NCBI GenBank assembly: GCA_913049845.1
Contig: CAJWZE010000008.1
Coordinates: 1-45,699, forward strand
Origin: an uncultured Cryomorphaceae bacterium
GTDB lineage: Bacteria; Bacteroidota; Bacteroidia; Flavobacteriales; Schleiferiaceae
Length of the DNA stretch: 45,699 nucleotides
Direction: 5' to 3'
In this document: piece by piece, positions 7,777-15,146 of the stretch
How the letters are laid out: each line of letters opens with the position of its first letter
How positions within the stretch are numbered: position 1 is the first letter of the stretch
The notes under the pieces: generated by a model
What the model was told of the DNA's origin: nothing
Database searches by the model: none
The model's input: only the letters and a program-made list of their open reading frames with translations
Program-made: the position numbers and the translations under genes

Positions 7777-9108
7777 ATGAACAAACTTTGGAACTGGTCC
7801 CTAACAGTGGCCTTGGCCGGCTTCTTGTTTGGTTTTGATACTGTCGTAATCTCCGGTGCAAACGCACCCATCAAAGAACTTTGGCAAACCTCTGCATGGT
7901 TTCATGGCGTTTTCATCATGTCGATGGCTCTTTGGGGAACGGTGTTGGGCTCTTTGGCTGGAGGAATTCCTACAAGGCGCATTGGCCGAAAGAAAACCTT
8001 AATCTGGGTGGGTATACTGTATTTAATAAGTGCTTTGGGCTCTGGATTGGCAACCGATCCTTATATGTTCTCCTTTTTCCGATTCCTTGGTGGCGTCGGC
8101 GTTGGTGCCTCAACGGTGGCCGCTCCAACCTATATAAGTGAGATCAGCACAGCGAAATCACGTGGTCGTTTAGTGGCATTGTACCAATTCAACATTGTTT
8201 TTGGCATCCTCATCGCATTCATTTCTAATTTTCTCCTCGACGGCGTTGGTGGCAGTAACGACTGGCGTTGGATGCTCGGAGTTGAAGCACTTCCAGCCGC
8301 CTTTTATTGTTTGCTCATTCTCGGGGTACCAAACTCGCCGCGTTGGCTTATGGTGGAGCGTGGTGATTCCACCGGTGCACTCCAAACACTTCAATTGCTG
8401 TACGGTGATGAACCGTCTGCAAAAGCGGAATTGAATGCCATTAAAGCACACCAAAGTGATGAAGATAATGGCGGCAACGTCTTCAGTGGAAAATACAATA
8501 AATGCCTCCTTCTAGCCTTTTTAATCGCTTTCTTTAACCAGTTGAGCGGTATCAACTTCGTCTTATACTATGCGCCGGTCATCTTAGAAAACGCAGGATT
8601 CGCCTCGTCTGATTCCCTCCTCTCCTCAATCGCTATCGGCGGGACCAATTTAATATTCACCTTCATCGGCCTTTACCTTATTGACACAATGGGGCGTAAA
8701 TCTCTTATGTATATCGGTTCGGTCGGCTACATAATCTCCTTGTTAATGGTGGCTTATGGATTCAAAACTGGGGCGTCGGCAGAGTTCAATCTCTTCTTTA
8801 TCCTCACCTTCATTGCCTCTCACGCTATAGGTCAAGGCGCTGTCATCTGGGTATTCATCTCTGAAATCTTTCCAAACAGTGTCCGCGCGGCGGGTCAAGC
8901 TTGGGGTACAGGAACCCACTGGGTCTTCGCAGCGCTGATTACTATGCTCGGCGAGGTAATAATCGAAGCCTTCCCAGGATGGACTGTATTCGCCTTCTTC
9001 GCGTCCCTGATGGTACTACAACTTTTATTCACGCACTTAATGATGCCAGAAACAAAAGGCGTCAGTTTGGAGGAACTACAAGAAGAATTAACCTCGAAAA
9101 CAGCCTAA
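7777..9108 (+). CDS. Sugar-porter family MFS transporter
   Basis: Inner-membrane sugar:H+ symporter or facilitator of the XylE/GLUT-like sugar porter family, 443 residues with about twelve hydrophobic segments. Signatures in order: GFLFGFDTVVISGA in TM1, the loop 2-3 motif GRKK, a sugar-transport signature 2 type stretch R-x-LGGVGVG...YISEIS...RGRLVALYQ, NQLSGINFVLYYAP in TM7 (the QLSG-N motif contacts hexose in relatives), DTMGRKSLMY in the second half, and the C-terminal PETKGVSLEEL. It stands alone: no kinase, isomerase or glycosidase is adjacent, so the sugar is unknown. The 156-base leader after the ssrA terminator has no exact TAnnTTTG, which may mean regulation by an activator. Confidence 0.9.
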   Translation: MNKLWNWSLTVALAGFLFGFDTVVISGANAPIKELWQTSAWFHGVFIMSMALWGTVLGSLAGGIPTRRIGRKKTLIWVGILYLISALGSGLATDPYMFSFFRFLGGVGVGASTVAAPTYISEISTAKSRGRLVALYQFNIVFGILIAFISNFLLDGVGGSNDWRWMLGVEALPAAFYCLLILGVPNSPRWLMVERGDSTGALQTLQLLYGDEPSAKAELNAIKAHQSDEDNGGNVFSGKYNKCLLLAFLIAFFNQLSGINFVLYYAPVILENAGFASSDSLLSSIAIGGTNLIFTFIGLYLIDTMGRKSLMYIGSVGYIISLLMVAYGFKTGASAEFNLFFILTFIASHAIGQGAVIWVFISEIFPNSVRAAGQAWGTGTHWVFAALITMLGEVIIEAFPGWTVFAFFASLMVLQLLFTHLMMPETKGVSLEELQEELTSKTA

Positions 9109-9256
9109 AATCTAATGTTTCGGCGAAGTTGTGCAGGACCTTTAAGGATGGGCGATTAACCGAATTAAATTCTTTATTTACTGATCAATACAAATATTCG
9201 CAGAATGCTTATGCAGTATATCCTGTTTTATTTAAAAGGATTCCAGACTAAGCCAT

Positions 9257-9721
9257 TTAAGATTGTGTATATGGGAACGATGAGTGATGTAAATCAATTT
9301 TCAGTATTCCTTCGATAAGTTTGTATCCAAAAGTATACTCTACTTTCGTTTCATTCCCATCAAGGTCAGTGAAAAAATAATTCCCCATTGCTATCGCTCT
9401 CTTCTCTTCAAGGATAAATCCGTGGTTTTCAAATCTAACTTTAGTCCAAGGATTGATGGCAAAACCTTTATCTTCTCTGCATGATCTGTCATCGCCAGCA
9501 ATAAAATAAGAGGCAGCTTGAGCTTTAGATGGTCTGAATTGTTCTTGGGCACACTTAGTTGGTTTGAACAAAACGGGTCCATTTTCGAAGGCATATAAAT
9601 TATCCGCAAACTCTCCTGCGGCTGATTCACATTCAGATCTATTATCCTTTAAAGATCCTACTTTTACAACTCCAGCTCCCCAGTGGTTTTGAGCCTCTAA
9701 AACTTGTTCTTTTGATATCAT
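9257..9721 (-). CDS. NTF2/SnoaL-like protein (often labelled phosphoribosyl-AMP cyclohydrolase)
   Basis: 154 residues, cytosolic, no signal peptide. Conserved stretches I recognise are MISKEQVLEAQNHWGAGVVK, VLFKPTKCAQEQFRP, EDKGFAINPWTKVRFEN, AMGNYFFTDLDG and the C-terminal LHHSSFPY. This belongs to an NTF2-like small-protein family (DUF4440/SnoaL type) in which some database entries carry a phosphoribosyl-AMP cyclohydrolase label; it lacks HisI metal-site motifs, so that label should not be trusted. The conserved His-His-Ser near the C-terminus and Trp-Thr in the middle could line a pocket. It is an isolated gene, convergent with the sugar porter, and its surroundings look more AT-rich than the flanks. 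Confidence 0.7.
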   Translation of the reverse strand: MISKEQVLEAQNHWGAGVVKVGSLKDNRSECESAAGEFADNLYAFENGPVLFKPTKCAQEQFRPSKAQAASYFIAGDDRSCREDKGFAINPWTKVRFENHGFILEEKRAIAMGNYFFTDLDGNETKVEYTFGYKLIEGILKIDLHHSSFPYTQS

Positions 9722-10057
9722 TTTTAAATTACACTATTCTTTATGCCTACTTTTTTAGACGGTGTTCAGCTATTCCGTTATTCGACTTTTCAACTATTAA
9801 TACAAGAAAAATAGTATTTGGTTCTGCCTTCTACATTCATTGAGAAGGTATCAATTAAAATATTAGTAATCTTTCTCATTTTGTCACCATCAAAATACAC
9901 AAAAGAATGAAAATATGATTGCTTCAAAGTGTGGTTTCCTGACCATTTCATCTTGTTTTCACGGGCCTTGGAGTAGAAGTAAATTATCAATATTAAATAG
10001 TTTGTTTGATTAAATTCCCACAAGGACTTCGTAAGTTGTATAAATCAACGATATATC
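9722..10057. other. 336-base AT-rich gap with a doubtful small ORF
   Basis: Between the NTF2-like gene and the HTH regulator. The only open frame is 9790-10023 on the minus strand (77 codons; an internal ATG gives about 53). Its product is rich in Lys, Asn, Phe and Tyr and matches nothing I know. No hairpin with a T run, tRNA or exact TAnnTTTG was seen. It may be a decayed gene or simply regulatory spacer. Confidence 0.3.
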
Positions 10058-11017
10058 ATGTATTCACCAAACCAATTTCAAACCCAATTCTTCCAAACTA
10101 TTTTCGGGGCTATCAAGGGCAAGCGTAAAATCACGCAAGAACTGATGGATGTTTTGGGTTGTTCTCGTGCATCACTGTATCGCAAGCGCACAGGAACGAC
10201 TCCTCTAACCACAGATGAACTTATTCGCCTCGCCAATCATTTTTCCATCAGTATTGATGCACTTCGCTCCAAACCTGAGGAAAATAGTCAGGTTGTGGTA
10301 TGTACCACCCTTCCGCCCATCAAGGATTACGGCGATATTGATTTCTATTTAGAAAACACACGAAAGAATCTAGAATTGGCCGTAGCGCAGCCAAATGCAC
10401 AGCTTTATTTCACAGCGAAGGAAGTCCCATTATACCGTTATATCGACCAGCCTGGATTAAGTGCCTTTCGATATTACTTATGGGTTATGGAAAATATGCG
10501 TCGTCATGAGCGTTTTGATCCACTTGCTATTCCTCATACCCTGATTCACAAAGGTCGAGACCTTACAAAACTAAGCGAAGGAATTAAGACTACTGAATTT
10601 TGGGTGGCCGGAGCCTTCGATAATCTCATAGGTCAAATTCGATACGTTGATTATAATTCTAGAATTTCAGTTCGCGTAAAAAACCAACTAAAAGAAGAGT
10701 TGCATGCCGTGCTTGACAAGCTGCTCAATAACATTTTGAGTGAACAGACCAAAGAAGGAAAAGGTTATCAAATGGTGCTTTGCAACTACCTTACGCTGAG
10801 CGATGGGGCACTTCTAGAAATAGGACCTAACCGCAGTGAAGTGATGTTTTCTTACAGCTCTATTAACTACATGAAGAGTTCGAATCCATTCTTAGTAGAG
10901 GCATTCAGAAGGGGTCTTCGTTACCACAAACTTGAAGGTCAAACGATTGATTCTTTGGAACAAGAAACTGCACTCGCCTTTATTGAAGATATTCGCGAAA
11001 AGGTTAATGCACTTTAA
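10058..11017 (+). CDS. Helix-turn-helix regulator with large C-terminal domain of unknown type
   Basis: 319 residues. Residues about 15-70 form a Cro/XRE-like HTH ([20 protein letters not shown] as recognition region, then [20 protein letters not shown]). The remaining ~240 residues carry no domain I recognise: mixed alpha/beta with conserved-looking segments [28 protein letters not shown] and [15 protein letters not shown]. No membrane helix or signal is seen. It resembles Bacteroidota orphan regulators in which an XRE-like N-terminus is fused to a putative sensor domain. Its 3' end overlaps purT (convergent) by 14 bases. Possible targets are the neighbouring NTF2-like gene, the sugar porter or itself; nothing in the sequence decides. 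Confidence 0.7.
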   Translation: MYSPNQFQTQFFQTIFGAIKGKRKITQELMDVLGCSRASLYRKRTGTTPLTTDELIRLANHFSISIDALRSKPEENSQVVVCTTLPPIKDYGDIDFYLENTRKNLELAVAQPNAQLYFTAKEVPLYRYIDQPGLSAFRYYLWVMENMRRHERFDPLAIPHTLIHKGRDLTKLSEGIKTTEFWVAGAFDNLIGQIRYVDYNSRISVRVKNQLKEELHAVLDKLLNNILSEQTKEGKGYQMVLCNYLTLSDGALLEIGPNRSEVMFSYSSINYMKSSNPFLVEAFRRGLRYHKLEGQTIDSLEQETALAFIEDIREKVNAL

Positions 11018-12164
11018 TTAAAGAAGCTATTCTTGATGCTCGATCGCGCATTTCATCCATAGACTCTTCTCCTGTTCTATCGTATGCTAAAGCTACCGCC
11101 ATTCGACGGTATGGCCTAGTCGTTGGTTTGCCGAAAATCTTGAAGTCTGATTGAGGTTGTGCTGCGGCCAATTCCATTCCTGAGTAAATCGGCTCGCCCT
11201 CCTTCTCTGCCAAAACTACTGCGCTCACTCCAGGATACCTCAATTCTATTTTCGGAATATTCAAACCTAAAAGTGCACGAGCATGTAACTCAAATTCATT
11301 GAAATTCTGCGTTCCAGCGAGCGTAACCATTCCTGTATCGTGTGGGCGTGGACTCAATTCAGAGAAGTAAACAGCATCATTACTTAAGAAAAATTCAATA
11401 CCCCAAATGCCCGCGCCACCGAGGGCCTGAGTAACTTTTCTCGCCATATCTTGAGCCTCCTGAAGTTGCACTGTATCCATGGAACATGGCTGCCAGCTTT
11501 CTTGATAATCGCCACGTTCTTGACGATGACCTACAGGCGCACAAAACAAAGTCTCTCCTTCTTTCTGTGTTACCGTAAGTAGTGTGATTTCGGTATGAAA
11601 ATCAATAAAACCCTCTACGATGATCTCTTTAAGGTCTCCTCGACTTCCCTCCATTGCGTAGGTAAACGCAGCCTCTAGCTCACTAGTATCCTTGATCACA
11701 CTTTGACCTTTACCGGAACTCGACATCAACGGCTTTACCACACAAGGCAAACCTATTTCTTTCACAGCCGATTCAAATTCTTTAATGTTTGTAGCATATG
11801 CGTACGGTGCTGTACGAAGACACAAGTCCTTAGCAGCTAAATCACGAATTAACTTTCTGTTCATGGTGAAATTTGCTGCCTTAGCTGAGGGTGTTACCTG
11901 GATTCCCTCCCCTTCGAATTCGTACAACTTATCTGTACGAATACTCTCCACTTCAGGAACAATGATGTCTGGAGAGTGCTTACGTACTGCTTTTACTAGA
12001 GCATCGCCATCGAGCATTGAAAAAACCTCAAACCCGTCGGCAACCTGCATCGCAGGTGCTCCTTGATAAGCATCACAAGCGATAACCGTACATCCAAGTC
12101 TTTGCAAGGCAATTACAACCTCTTTTCCGAGCTCACCAGAGCCCAACATCATCACTTTCTTCAT
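11004..12164 (-). CDS. purT: Formate-dependent phosphoribosylglycinamide formyltransferase (GAR transformylase 2)
   Basis: Purine biosynthesis step 3: ATP + formate + GAR to formyl-GAR, independent of folate. ATP-grasp enzyme; the product aligns along its whole length with E. coli PurT, with [34 protein letters not shown]-like [66 protein letters not shown] and [17 protein letters not shown]. The ATG at 12162-12164 (MKKVMMLG) is preferred to the upstream one at 12185 because PurT homologues begin with this strand; that gives 386 residues. The 3' end overlaps the HTH gene. The 5' side faces the metal-uptake cassette across 43 bases. Confidence 0.95.
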   Translation of the reverse strand: MKKVMMLGSGELGKEVVIALQRLGCTVIACDAYQGAPAMQVADGFEVFSMLDGDALVKAVRKHSPDIIVPEVESIRTDKLYEFEGEGIQVTPSAKAANFTMNRKLIRDLAAKDLCLRTAPYAYATNIKEFESAVKEIGLPCVVKPLMSSSGKGQSVIKDTSELEAAFTYAMEGSRGDLKEIIVEGFIDFHTEITLLTVTQKEGETLFCAPVGHRQERGDYQESWQPCSMDTVQLQEAQDMARKVTQALGGAGIWGIEFFLSNDAVYFSELSPRPHDTGMVTLAGTQNFNEFELHARALLGLNIPKIELRYPGVSAVVLAEKEGEPIYSGMELAAAQPQSDFKIFGKPTTRPYRRMAVALAYDRTGEESMDEMRDRASRIASLIKVH

Positions 12165-12174
12165 GGTACAAATA

Positions 12175-12203
12175 TTGTATCTCAAAGGTATTAGTTAATT
12201 TTG
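12175..12203 (+). promoter_or_regulatory. Bacteroidota promoter (-33 TTG, -7 TAATTTTG) for the metal cassette
   Basis: TTG at 12175-12177, an 18-base spacer, then TAATTTTG at 12196-12203, an exact TAnnTTTG. Spacing fits the Bacteroidota primary sigma factor consensus. The start codon at 12208 lies only four bases beyond the element, so the predicted transcript would have almost no leader. Confidence 0.65.
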
Positions 12204-12207
12204 TCAC

Positions 12208-12624
12208 ATGCGTCGCATTGTTACTCTCATGTTTACATTGTTTTACGCCCTAGTGAGTACTGGGTCACCTGCTCTATTGCACTTCTGCGGGCACGAGCAA
12301 AACATACATTTGAGCATTGCACACGAAGACCATCACAGCACTCCATCGTGCTGCCACGCCACAGCGACAAATTGCGAAGCACCTACGCCAAAAGAACCGA
12401 CTTCTGTCGATGAGGAGGATTGTTGCATTACCTCTCATATAGAGTTAGACGACACCACTGTTTCGCAAGAAGAGCTTACCACGATATTCCCGACTTCAAA
12501 CGCTAGCAAAGCACTATTTTTATATTCGAACCACAAATCAGCGGTTCATTCTAAACAAGGTCCAATTTTAACAAACGGACCTCCACTCTATTTGCGACTT
12601 CAACAAATCATTGTTTATTCGTAA
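12208..12624 (+). CDS. HYC_CC_PP family small exported protein
   Basis: 138 residues with an N-terminal signal-like segment (MRRIVTLMFTLFYALVSTG). It shows the features that name the family: H-(Y/F)-C in LLHFCGHEQ, paired cysteines in PSCCHA and EDCC, and the C-terminal Pro-Pro in GPPLYLRLQ. The family has no established function; it is found beside metal-associated TonB-dependent receptor genes, as here. His/Cys clusters (HEDHHS, CCH, HFCGH) suggest binding of a soft metal such as Cu. First gene of a three-gene unit, 47 bases before the HMA-domain gene. The ATG at 12208 gives the basic n-region MRR; the next ATG (12229) would lose it. Confidence 0.75.
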   Translation: MRRIVTLMFTLFYALVSTGSPALLHFCGHEQNIHLSIAHEDHHSTPSCCHATATNCEAPTPKEPTSVDEEDCCITSHIELDDTTVSQEELTTIFPTSNASKALFLYSNHKSAVHSKQGPILTNGPPLYLRLQQIIVYS

Positions 12625-12671
12625 ACCTTGTTTACCGCTCGAAAACAAGTATAAACGATCTTATTTAAACA

Positions 12672-13058
12672 ATGAAAAAGTATATTTTATCGCTACTTAC
12701 AGTGGTAGCACTCACCCTCAACTCAACCGCACAATCTAAAATCACGGAAACTTCAATTGAAGTAGACGGCCTGTGTGGCATGTGTAAGCAGCGCATTGAG
12801 AATGCTGCCTACTTACCAGGTGTTAAAAAAGTAAATTGGGATAAAGAAACCCACCAGCTTGACCTAGTATTCAGAAACGACAAAGTCAGTAAGAAGGATA
12901 TTATTGCCTCAATAAACACGGCCGGACACGACGTAAAAGGTGCTATTGCCTCTGATGAGCAATACGCAAACATACACGGTTGCTGCCGCTATCGTGATGA
13001 AGGCTTGAGGGCCAATAACGGCCTGGGCGACGCACTTTGCAACAAGGAGAAAAAATAA
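12672..13058 (+). CDS. Periplasmic heavy-metal-associated (HMA) domain protein
   Basis: 128 residues: Sec signal peptide at about 1-20 (MKKYILSLLTVVALTLNSTA), then a ferredoxin-like HMA fold with C-x-x-C at Cys35/Cys38 (GLCGMCKQRIE), the place where CopZ/Atx1-like proteins bind Cu(I). The C-terminal tail adds vicinal cysteines (HGCCRYRD) and a last Cys, beyond the HMA core. The predicted role is a periplasmic metal carrier working with the outer-membrane receptor encoded six bases downstream (stop 13058, ATG 13065). Metal identity (Cu, Zn, Ag, Hg) cannot be fixed from sequence; Cu is most likely from the CxxC. Confidence 0.85.
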   Translation: MKKYILSLLTVVALTLNSTAQSKITETSIEVDGLCGMCKQRIENAAYLPGVKKVNWDKETHQLDLVFRNDKVSKKDIIASINTAGHDVKGAIASDEQYANIHGCCRYRDEGLRANNGLGDALCNKEKK

Positions 13059-13064
13059 GTAACG

Positions 13065-15098
13065 ATGAATTCTTTATTTCGTCGGGTAGCCCTTCTCGGG
13101 CTGTTTCCTTTCTTCTTATGGGGACAAGTGGATACCTCAAGTATTCAATTGTTCGAAACGCTAGATGAAGTATCTATCGAGCGTGATCCGGGCGTAACCA
13201 TTTCCAGTAAATCTATTCTGAGCCAAGAGTCGATTTCGGAAGTGGAGTTACGAAAAGCAGCATGCTGTGACCTCAGCGAGAGTTTTGAGACCAATGCTTC
13301 TATTTCCGCATCGTTTACCGATGCAGTTACAGGTACGCGTCAAATCAAGCTCTTAGGACTAGAGGGTCCTTATGCTCTTTATACCCGAGGAAATTTACAG
13401 ACTATGGGTGGACTTTCCTCCGTTTTGGGATTGGCACTTATTCCTGGTGCCTGGATTCAAAGTATTCAGTTGACCAAAGGCCCAGGTAGTGTGGTCAATG
13501 GTGCGGGAGCAATGAGTGGGCAGATCAACTATGAATTGAGACCGAGCTTTACGAAGCAAAAGGCACATTTCAATCTCTTCGTTGGACCGAATAGATTTGA
13601 GCAAAATGCGATTTACACCTGGCACCAGAGTCCAAAATGGTCGTCAAACATAATGGTTCACGGCCGCCAACAGCTATTTCGCTGGGACAACAACAACGAC
13701 GGCTATCTAGATGCCCCGTTGTCGCAGCACTTATTTGTTCAGAATGCATGGAAGCAGAGCAGTAAAAACAGTGAAGCCCAATTTGGGGTGAAAGCAAGTG
13801 CTATTAAGAACATCGGAGGTAGTGCGCTCTTCGGATACCCAACGCTGGTTCCTGTATGGTCGCACGAGCTGCAGACTGAACGTTATGAGCTTTGGGCCAA
13901 ACGCGGTTATTTCCTCGACGGTGGTATCAACCGCAGCATTGGGACACAATTCTCGGCCACATACCAAGATCTTGAAAGTTACTTTGGCAACCTGCCCTTT
14001 ACCGGCAAAGAGCAACGCTTGTACGGAAATCTGATTTTCCAAGATAATATTTGGGATACTAGGCACACCTTCAAAGGCGGGCTAGATTTGAATTCCTTTG
14101 CAATCGAACAACAACTTTGGAATAGAGACGGTAGCTATAGCGGAATGGTCGCGGGTGCCTATGGAGAGTATAGTTTTGTCACTTCGCCCAACGGCCAAGG
14201 ATTAAGCATGATTTTAGGCCAGCGTGTAGACGGTTTATATACCGGTAATGACACAAAATTTTTCTACGTTCCTCGCCTCCATGTTAAATACAACATTGGA
14301 CCTTGGACGCTGCGAACGCAAGCGAGCAAATCCTACCGCATTGCTACTCTTGGAGCAGAATATATGGGGTATATGGCAAACAGTCGTGGATTCAACTTTA
14401 CTAATCTAGAAACACCCGAAGGCCTTGATATGCCTATAGAAAAAAGTACCACTTTAGGTGCAGGAGTAAATTGGACTCAAGATGTATTTTACAAGGAACT
14501 TCAGTGGTATGCCGATGTGTATCTAAATACTTTCGATTCCAAGGTGATCTTTGACTTTGACTATAGCGCCGATTCTGCTATTGTCTCTCTCGTTCGAAAT
14601 ACCGTAAACAGACCGTATGCATTGTCTTATCAAATCGGCGCAAATTATGAGCTTTTCCACAGAACGATCGTTAAAGCAGCTTACCGTTATCAAGAGGCAA
14701 AGCAAAGAGATCTTAGCGGTATAACTACCGGCAATGGATTAGAGGATGTTATATTGAATGTGCCACATCTCATATATTTCGGATCAAGCTACTCCAGTCG
14801 TAATGGTGTAGGAATAGAAATCAACGCTACCTACAACAGCTCACAGCGCCTACCCGATATCGGCTACGCCAAAAAAGGTCCTTCATTCACAATTCTTAAT
14901 TTCCAAATAAGCAAAGAAGGTAGAAAATTTGGCCAAGTATATATCGGTCTTCATAATGCCCTGAACGTACGTCAATTAGACCCAGTACTAGGCGGGGAAT
15001 TGCCCTTTGAGGACATATTTGATGCTTCTATCGTTTGGGGGCCTATCATGGGACGCCAGCTTTATGCAGGGTGGCGGTACGACCTTCGGAACGAATAA
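13065..15098 (+). CDS. TonB-dependent outer-membrane receptor, metal-associated type
   Basis: 677 residues: signal peptide (about 1-20, ending FFLWGQ), a possible TonB-box-like segment ETLDEVSIE near 31-39, a plug domain at about 45-160 (LSESFETN, IKLLGLEGPYALYTRG, IQLTKGPGSVVNGAGAMSGQIN) and a 22-strand-type barrel ending near YAGWRYDL. The plug carries vicinal cysteines Cys67-Cys68 (KAACCDL), a feature of the receptors that accompany HMA proteins. The N-terminal carboxypeptidase-regulatory-like domain frequent in Bacteroidota receptors is absent. It is the last gene of the HYC_CC_PP/HMA cassette and is followed by a hairpin. Role inferred: TonB-driven uptake of a metal or metal complex. Confidence 0.88.
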   Translation: MNSLFRRVALLGLFPFFLWGQVDTSSIQLFETLDEVSIERDPGVTISSKSILSQESISEVELRKAACCDLSESFETNASISASFTDAVTGTRQIKLLGLEGPYALYTRGNLQTMGGLSSVLGLALIPGAWIQSIQLTKGPGSVVNGAGAMSGQINYELRPSFTKQKAHFNLFVGPNRFEQNAIYTWHQSPKWSSNIMVHGRQQLFRWDNNNDGYLDAPLSQHLFVQNAWKQSSKNSEAQFGVKASAIKNIGGSALFGYPTLVPVWSHELQTERYELWAKRGYFLDGGINRSIGTQFSATYQDLESYFGNLPFTGKEQRLYGNLIFQDNIWDTRHTFKGGLDLNSFAIEQQLWNRDGSYSGMVAGAYGEYSFVTSPNGQGLSMILGQRVDGLYTGNDTKFFYVPRLHVKYNIGPWTLRTQASKSYRIATLGAEYMGYMANSRGFNFTNLETPEGLDMPIEKSTTLGAGVNWTQDVFYKELQWYADVYLNTFDSKVIFDFDYSADSAIVSLVRNTVNRPYALSYQIGANYELFHRTIVKAAYRYQEAKQRDLSGITTGNGLEDVILNVPHLIYFGSSYSSRNGVGIEINATYNSSQRLPDIGYAKKGPSFTILNFQISKEGRKFGQVYIGLHNALNVRQLDPVLGGELPFEDIFDASIVWGPIMGRQLYAGWRYDLRNE

Positions 15099-15101
15099 CA
15101 A

Positions 15102-15127
15102 AAAAGGCGCCCGATATGGCACCTTTT
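15102..15127. terminator. Bidirectional terminator between receptor gene and ppc
   Basis: AAAAGGCGCC (15102-15111) pairs with GGCACCTTTT (15118-15127), one C/A mismatch, six-base loop. A/T runs flank both sides, so it can serve both converging genes. Confidence 0.7.
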
Positions 15128-15146
15128 ATATTTTAAAATTTTGTAT

